From positions 1 to 23,825 of the IMG/VR virus record IMGVR_UViG_3300020463_000133: a stretch of 23,825 nucleotides of DNA. One strand, written 5' to 3'. The stretch's first letter is position 1. Every line of letters starts with the position of its first letter. A program made the position numbers and the translations under genes. Below are positions 19,982-23,825 of the stretch, one piece after another. This stretch comes from a virus. The notes under the pieces are model-generated. The model did no database searches, was not told the DNA's origin, and saw nothing but the letters and a program-made list of their open reading frames with translations.

Positions 19982-20290
19982 ATGGGTAAGTTATATGAAG
20001 GTAATGTAGAACTGTTTGCTAACCACAAGACTAAGAAGGTTAACATCCGTCCTAACCCCGAGGGTAAGTTCAACAAGGAGAACGTATCCGAGTTGTACAA
20101 CAAGATGAAAGAGCATGCTACTAAGTTGAAGTATGAGATGAACTTGTTTGTACCCGATGCTAACAAAGCAGAACAACCTGTGCTGTTGGCTAGTCTGAGG
20201 TTTGGAGGTAAGCCTTACTTGGCTATGTTGGAGAAGCGTGATCTTTCAACAGCACCATCAAGGAAGAGTGACATTGAAGTCCTATCCTAA
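19982..20290 (+). CDS. Small early protein B (paralogue of the gene at 18580)
   Basis: A 102-residue protein from the ATG at 19982, chosen because AAAGGAGG lies seven bases upstream; an in-frame ATG at 19955 has no ribosome site. It matches early protein A in order: MGKLYEGNV start, PEGKFNKENVSELYNKMKEH (24-43), AEQPVLLASLRFGGKPYLAM and a short basic tail. The acidic/basic helical middle is conserved in type. No catalytic motif. It is isolated by the non-coding region on the left and a strong terminator on the right, so it is probably expressed as an abundant single-gene transcript, with read-through feeding the operon behind it. Confidence 0.8.
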   Translation: MGKLYEGNVELFANHKTKKVNIRPNPEGKFNKENVSELYNKMKEHATKLKYEMNLFVPDANKAEQPVLLASLRFGGKPYLAMLEKRDLSTAPSRKSDIEVLS

Positions 20291-20300
20291 ACATTCATTG

Positions 20301-20333
20301 GAGAGCATGGGTAACACCATGCTCTCTTTTTTT
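20301..20333 (+). terminator. Strong terminator after early protein B
   Basis: GAGAGCATGG / CCATGCTCTC, a perfect 10-bp stem around GTAACA, followed by seven T. It ends 18 bases before the next gene, leaving no room for an obvious separate promoter, so some read-through is expected. Confidence 0.88.
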
Positions 20334-20351
20334 GTAACTATGGGAGATACA

Positions 20352-20564
20352 ATGACAGGTAAACATATCTGTATAGTATGTTGTGATGAGGAGGTTATCC
20401 CTGCTCGTTACAATTTAGGTTATCCAACGTGTTTGAAATGTGGACAGGTTACGGCAGGTAAGCGAAAGTTTACAGTCGTACCAATGCACAAGTCTAACTA
20501 CGTTGTGATATCCAACAAGCAAGAACTAAAAGGTATCAACAACAAAGGAGGCTTTTATGAATGA
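20352..20564 (+). CDS. Small zinc-ribbon early protein
   Basis: A 70-residue protein from the ATG at 20352, preceded by GGGAGATACA. Cysteines C7, C10 and C11, then C27 and C30 (in NLGYPTCLKCG) form a CxxC...CxxC zinc ribbon with an extra Cys. The rest holds KFTVVPMHKSNYVVISNKQE (39-58) and a GINNKGG end, a pattern I recognise from phage early regions. The likely role is nucleic-acid or protein binding through zinc; the target is unknown. The gene starts just behind the terminator and overlaps the next small gene by eight bases. Confidence 0.78.
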   Translation: MTGKHICIVCCDEEVIPARYNLGYPTCLKCGQVTAGKRKFTVVPMHKSNYVVISNKQELKGINNKGGFYE

Positions 20565-20649
20565 TACAACATGGTGGATTATATGGGGGTCGGTAGCATC
20601 TGCTACTGTCGCTGTACTAGACATCTACTTTGGTTGGGGTCTGTTCTAA
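20557..20649 (+). CDS. 30-residue single-pass membrane micro-protein
   Basis: A very short gene: ATG at 20557, TAA at 20647-20649. A strong ribosome site (AAAGGAGG) sits at the right distance, and the stop overlaps the next ATG (TAATG). The product (MNDTTWWIIWGSVASATVAV, then LDIYFGWGLF) is almost wholly hydrophobic with one membrane helix. Coupling on both sides supports that it is real. No family recognised. Confidence 0.65.
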   Translation: MNDTTWWIIWGSVASATVAVLDIYFGWGLF

Positions 20650-20855
20650 TGATTATCTATGGACACCCTGTAACTAAACGAAAGGTATTGGAATGGATAC
20701 TAGCACTTGTCGCAACGGCAGGTGTTGGTTTCCTTCTTGCCTTTATAATTATCAACCTGTTGCTAGGTTGTGAGACTTGGGATGAGAGTCTTTGGACTGA
20801 GTACAACTCATGTCTCACACTACAACATATTATAGAAGGAGTAAGTAATGACTAA
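20649..20855 (+). CDS. Small membrane protein with two C-terminal cysteines
   Basis: A 68-residue protein from the ATG at 20649, which overlaps the previous stop (TAATG). A longer in-frame reading from 20571 would run over the micro-protein in another frame. A basic start (VTKRKVLEW) leads into one membrane segment at about 14-38, then an acidic, aromatic part with C41 and C55, perhaps disulphide-linked outside. It may act with the 30-residue protein in the membrane. It overlaps the next gene by eight bases. Function unknown. Confidence 0.7.
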   Translation: MIIYGHPVTKRKVLEWILALVATAGVGFLLAFIIINLLLGCETWDESLWTEYNSCLTLQHIIEGVSND

Positions 20856-21039
20856 GGCTACGTTGAAACTCTTCATGCTACGACAGCATCAAGGTGGAGT
20901 ACCAGTACGAGATGATAAGGGCGACATCATCTTCTACTCAGATAAGCAGGTCGCCAAGAAGACTAGGGTAGGCAAACAAGTCGTATCCTATGGCTTTGAC
21001 CATCGCAGATATAACCATAACAGAAAGGAAGGTGCGTAA
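20848..21039 (+). CDS. Small basic protein before the AAA+ gene
   Basis: A 63-residue, strongly basic protein (TLKLFMLRQHQGGVPVRDDK, then KQVAKKTRVGKQVVSYGFDH and RRYNHNRKEG). It has an AGAAGGAG ribosome site and its stop overlaps the AAA+ start (TAATG). No membrane segment or cysteine. The charge suggests nucleic-acid binding or an adaptor to the ATPase; I recognise no family. Confidence 0.7.
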   Translation: MTKATLKLFMLRQHQGGVPVRDDKGDIIFYSDKQVAKKTRVGKQVVSYGFDHRRYNHNRKEGA

Positions 21040-22031
21040 TGCGAGCAACATTGTTGAAGGAAACTATTAAGAACCTGTTCCCAATCAAGAGGACTATCGC
21101 TATCGAAGGTAGCCCGGGTGGAGGTAAGACAACCATCGTGCAAGAAGTTGCCAAGGAACTTGGTATCGGATACATCGAGAAGCATATGCCAACCATGTTG
21201 GTGGAGGACTTTGGTATCCTCTATCCTAATGGTGATGACATGCTTCACTACAAGCTACCCGATTGGTTTCCATACGAAGGCAGGACTGACATACCCGATG
21301 AAGGTATCCTGTGTTTCGATGACAGAAACCAAGCAGGTGCAGACTTGCAGAAGGTGTTGGCTAACATCTGTCAAGCTAGGAATCTACATGGCAAGCCAAT
21401 GAAGAAGGGTTGGATGGTCGTGTCTACTGGTAACAGACAGGCAGACAGGGCAGGTGCTAACAGAGTGCTATCTCACTTGCGTAATCGTGAGACTGTGTAT
21501 GAGTTGGAGACACACCTTGATGACTGGACATCATGGGCGATTGACCACGGAGTAAAACCTGTTGTCATATCATTCATTCGATTCCGTACTGCATTGCTAC
21601 ATGACTTTGATCCACAGAGAGATGTGAACCCATCGCCTCGTAGTTGGGTTGAAGGTGTTGCTGACATGATTGGTGTCGTACCACCCGAAGCAGAGTACGA
21701 GACATTCAAGGGTGCTGTTGGCGAAGGATGTGCCGCAGAGTTTACTGGCTTTCTAAAGATCGAACGTAAGCTACCCAACCCCGACACAATCATTCAGTCA
21801 CCAATGTCTGTGACTGTACCCGATGATCCTGCTACTTGCTATGCACTTACTGGTGCATTGGGCGAGAGAGCAACCACGGAAAACTTTGGTAACATTGTGA
21901 AGTTCGCTGAGCGTATGTCACCCGAGTTCTCTGTTCTATGTGTCTCGTATGCTAGTCGTAAGAACCCCGACCTTGCATCACACGAGGCATTCACCAAGTG
22001 GGCTATCGCTCACCAAGATGTTTTATTTTAA
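21039..22031 (+). CDS. MoxR-type AAA+ ATPase
   Basis: A 330-residue ATPase. Walker A is GSPGGGKT (24-31), followed by IVQEVAKELGIGYIEKHMPT. Walker B is ILCFDDRNQAG (90-100), with Asp at the position usually held by the catalytic Glu (FDE becomes FDD). Sensor 1 is VVSTGNRQADRAG (127-139, N132), with an RVLSHLRNRE segment following as in MoxR-family proteins, and DPQRDVNPSPRSWVEGVADM in the lid. MoxR ATPases remodel or mature partner proteins with a VWA protein; here both a DUF3150-like and a VWA/metallopeptidase gene follow in the same operon. The TAATG start is coupled to the preceding gene. Confidence 0.9.
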   Translation: MRATLLKETIKNLFPIKRTIAIEGSPGGGKTTIVQEVAKELGIGYIEKHMPTMLVEDFGILYPNGDDMLHYKLPDWFPYEGRTDIPDEGILCFDDRNQAGADLQKVLANICQARNLHGKPMKKGWMVVSTGNRQADRAGANRVLSHLRNRETVYELETHLDDWTSWAIDHGVKPVVISFIRFRTALLHDFDPQRDVNPSPRSWVEGVADMIGVVPPEAEYETFKGAVGEGCAAEFTGFLKIERKLPNPDTIIQSPMSVTVPDDPATCYALTGALGERATTENFGNIVKFAERMSPEFSVLCVSYASRKNPDLASHEAFTKWAIAHQDVLF

Positions 22032-22042
22032 TGGAGGTAACT

Positions 22043-22894
22043 ATGAAACTAAGTGATAAAGCATTGTTAGTTCAGTTGGGTATATCCCAATGGACTGCAA
22101 GAAAGTACGACAAGCGAGCCACCGAACAGGTGGCTCAACAGAATGGTAGTGCAACACAAGCAGGTAGATACAACAAGTCGTTGTTACCTATGAATGATGC
22201 ACTCAATAACATACATCAGAAGTCTACTCTGATTCGTAAGAAGTTCTATGCGAACACCTTACCTTGGGGTATCGAAGGCACGATGATGTTACCATCTGCT
22301 AACTACCTAAACTTTATGACCGAGTTTAGGAAAGAGAAGGGTGATTGGCAATTACTTGTAGATACATTCTACCAAGAGTATCCAAGACTGCATGCAGATG
22401 CACAGAGATTCCTTGGTAATCTGTACAACAAGAATGATTACCCTGCTCTTCACGATATCCAACGTAAGTTCAAGATGGACATGGCTGTGTTTCCAGTACC
22501 ATCGAATGACTTCCGAGTGAGTATCGGTGACGAAGAGTTGGCTAAGATACAGCAAGATGTTGAGGCACGAGTTGAATCCTCTGCACAGCAGGCTATGGAA
22601 GAAGCTTGGCAGAGATTGTATGACCGAGTGAAACATATGGCTGAGAAACTTGCTGACCCTAAGTCTGTGTTCAGAGATACATTGGTAGAGAATACCAAGG
22701 AAGTCTGTTCAATACTTAGTCGGCTTAACTTTGCTGACGACCCTAACTTGGAAGCCATGCGACAACAAGTTGAGGGGAGTTTGGCTAACAACCACCCTGA
22801 ATCATTGCGTAATGACCCCGACCTCAGACGTACCAAGGCTGAGGAAGCGAAGGCTATTATGGATAAGATGGGTGCATTTATGGGAGGTAAATGA
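22043..22894 (+). CDS. DUF3150-like helical protein of the MoxR-VWA operon
   Basis: A 283-residue helical protein from the ATG at 22043, six bases after GGAGG; an upstream in-frame ATG at 21998 lies inside the ATPase gene. It begins MKLSDKALLVQLGISQWTAR and has LPWGIEGTMMLPSANYLNFM (near 74-93). A YPRLHADAQRFLGNLYNKND block and a long coiled helix (IQQDVEARVESSAQQAMEEA, then YDRVKHMAEKLAD) follow. The layout and the place between a MoxR ATPase and a VWA protein match DUF3150 proteins found with such pairs in phages; the family name is from memory. It probably links ATPase and VWA or holds the substrate. It overlaps the next start (ATGATG). Confidence 0.72.
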   Translation: MKLSDKALLVQLGISQWTARKYDKRATEQVAQQNGSATQAGRYNKSLLPMNDALNNIHQKSTLIRKKFYANTLPWGIEGTMMLPSANYLNFMTEFRKEKGDWQLLVDTFYQEYPRLHADAQRFLGNLYNKNDYPALHDIQRKFKMDMAVFPVPSNDFRVSIGDEELAKIQQDVEARVESSAQQAMEEAWQRLYDRVKHMAEKLADPKSVFRDTLVENTKEVCSILSRLNFADDPNLEAMRQQVEGSLANNHPESLRNDPDLRRTKAEEAKAIMDKMGAFMGGK

Positions 22895-23825
22895 TGGAAC
22901 TAGAAAGACGAATCGCCAAGGCAAAGACGGCACTCATACTTGAGCATCCGTTCTTTGGTAACTTGGCAATGAACATGCCCTTTGAATTATCAGAGGATGT
23001 TCCAACTGCGGCTACCAATGGTAGCCGTGTGTTGTTTAACCCTAGCTTTTGTGAGCCATTGAAAGACGAGGAACTATTGTTCCTTGTTGCTCACGAAGTA
23101 TGTCACCCAATGCTTGAACACATCTTTCGATTGAATGGTCGTGACCACAAGCGTTGGAACTATGCAGGTGATGCCGTTATCAATCCAATGCTTGAAGACG
23201 AGGGCATTGGTAGGTTCATCGAAGGTGGTGTCATGGACAGAGACTTACTGCAACGAGGTGGTGGTACTACCGATGGTGTCTACAACTTGTTGCCACCAAT
23301 GCCCGAAGATGGTGATGGTGGGTATGGTGATGGTATGAAACCATACGATGACATCGAAGATGCAGGGGAGGGTTCTTCCCCTGCTGAGATTGAGCAGAAG
23401 AAAGCAGAGTGGAAAGTTAAGGTTGCTCAAGCCGCACAGTCTGCAAAGATGATGGGCAAACTATCAGCAGGACTTGAACGATTCGTTGGTGACTTGATGA
23501 AGCCACGAGTGAATTGGAAAGATGTCATGCAGAGGTTTCTTATCAAGCAACGTACAGACATGAGGACTTGGGCAAGACCGAACAGGAGGTTCTTGTCACA
23601 AGGTATCTACCTACCTAGTGTATCGGGTGAAGCCATTGGTGAACTATGCTTTGCTATCGACACATCGGGTTCGATTGGTGAGGAGGAACTCACTCAGTTT
23701 GCGAGTGAGATTATCAAAGTCTACCAAGACTTATCACCTACCAAGATACATGTGATCTACTTTGATTCTCAAGTCTGTCACTATGATTGTTTTGAAGATG
23801 ATGAGCCAGTCATATCCCCACATGG
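22894..23825 (+). CDS. Metallopeptidase-like plus VWA domain protein (DUF2201 type), 3' end cut by the window
   Basis: A gene open to the window end (about 310 residues visible). The likely start is the second ATG, at 22894, six bases after GGAGG; the first ATG (22891) is also possible. Residues here are numbered from the first Met. The N-terminal domain has zincin-like HEVCH at 68-72 within LVAHEVCHPMLEHIF, then WNYAGDAVINPMLEDEG, the usual set of DUF2201-N domains. A Gly/Asp/Glu-rich linker follows (about 130-170), then helices (VNWKDVMQRFLIKQ). The VWA domain starts GELCFAIDTSGSIGEEELTQ with MIDAS DTSGS at 257-261. VWA proteins of this type are clients or partners of MoxR ATPases. A possible protease activity on host or phage proteins is inferred. 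Confidence 0.85.
   Translation, partial: MELERRIAKAKTALILEHPFFGNLAMNMPFELSEDVPTAATNGSRVLFNPSFCEPLKDEELLFLVAHEVCHPMLEHIFRLNGRDHKRWNYAGDAVINPMLEDEGIGRFIEGGVMDRDLLQRGGGTTDGVYNLLPPMPEDGDGGYGDGMKPYDDIEDAGEGSSPAEIEQKKAEWKVKVAQAAQSAKMMGKLSAGLERFVGDLMKPRVNWKDVMQRFLIKQRTDMRTWARPNRRFLSQGIYLPSVSGEAIGELCFAIDTSGSIGEEELTQFASEIIKVYQDLSPTKIHVIYFDSQVCHYDCFEDDEPVISPH

Overview
The window looks like part of a tailed double-stranded DNA phage genome, most likely a marine podovirus. There is a P22/T7-style head set (small and large terminase, portal, scaffold, HK97-fold-type coat protein, two short head-tail adaptor proteins), no tape-measure, tube or sheath gene, and many small proteins of types I associate with marine phages. 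The host cannot be read from the sequence. No integrase, polymerase, tRNA or CRISPR is visible. Both ends are open: the left end cuts just after the endolysin and the right end cuts inside a VWA/metallopeptidase gene.

Layout. Two divergent blocks meet in a ~300-base intergenic region (18280-18579). Leftward (minus strand, 18279 to 5) runs the late block. It holds terminase small subunit, a zinc-ribbon protein and terminase large subunit, then a terminator and new promoter at ~16010-16095, then portal, scaffold, coat and a coat-accessory protein. A UUCG hairpin (11032-11053) follows the coat pair. Next come four small basic proteins, two adaptor-type proteins, a cupredoxin-like surface protein, a ~19-residue-repeat fibre protein, two tandem fibre + chaperone-like cassettes, a run of small membrane proteins (one with a perfect EF-hand loop), a three-TM-type holin and a GH108 endolysin.

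Rightward (plus strand, 18580 to the end) runs the presumed early block. Three small genes are separated by near-identical hairpins and closed by a strong terminator (19367-19404). Then comes a ~600-base AT-rich non-coding region with a perfect 16-base palindrome over a TTGACA box, CTATCTA repeats, a tandem 11-mer and several inverted repeats. After it lie a paralogue of the first early gene, a strong terminator, and a tightly packed operon: zinc-ribbon protein, two small membrane proteins, a small basic protein, a MoxR-type AAA+ ATPase, a DUF3150-like protein and a metallopeptidase-like/VWA protein. The last three form a MoxR-VWA type chaperone module, the most interesting functional unit here.

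How it fits together. Early transcription probably starts at host sigma70-type promoters and is graded by hairpins, so the two paralogous small early proteins should be strongly expressed. Late transcription is leftward; its best promoter places the predicted transcript start at or next to the terminase-small ATG, which has no Shine-Dalgarno. Hairpins after terminase and after the coat genes would set the stoichiometry of packaging, head and tail proteins. Assignments rest on reading motifs and gene order only; no database search was possible.
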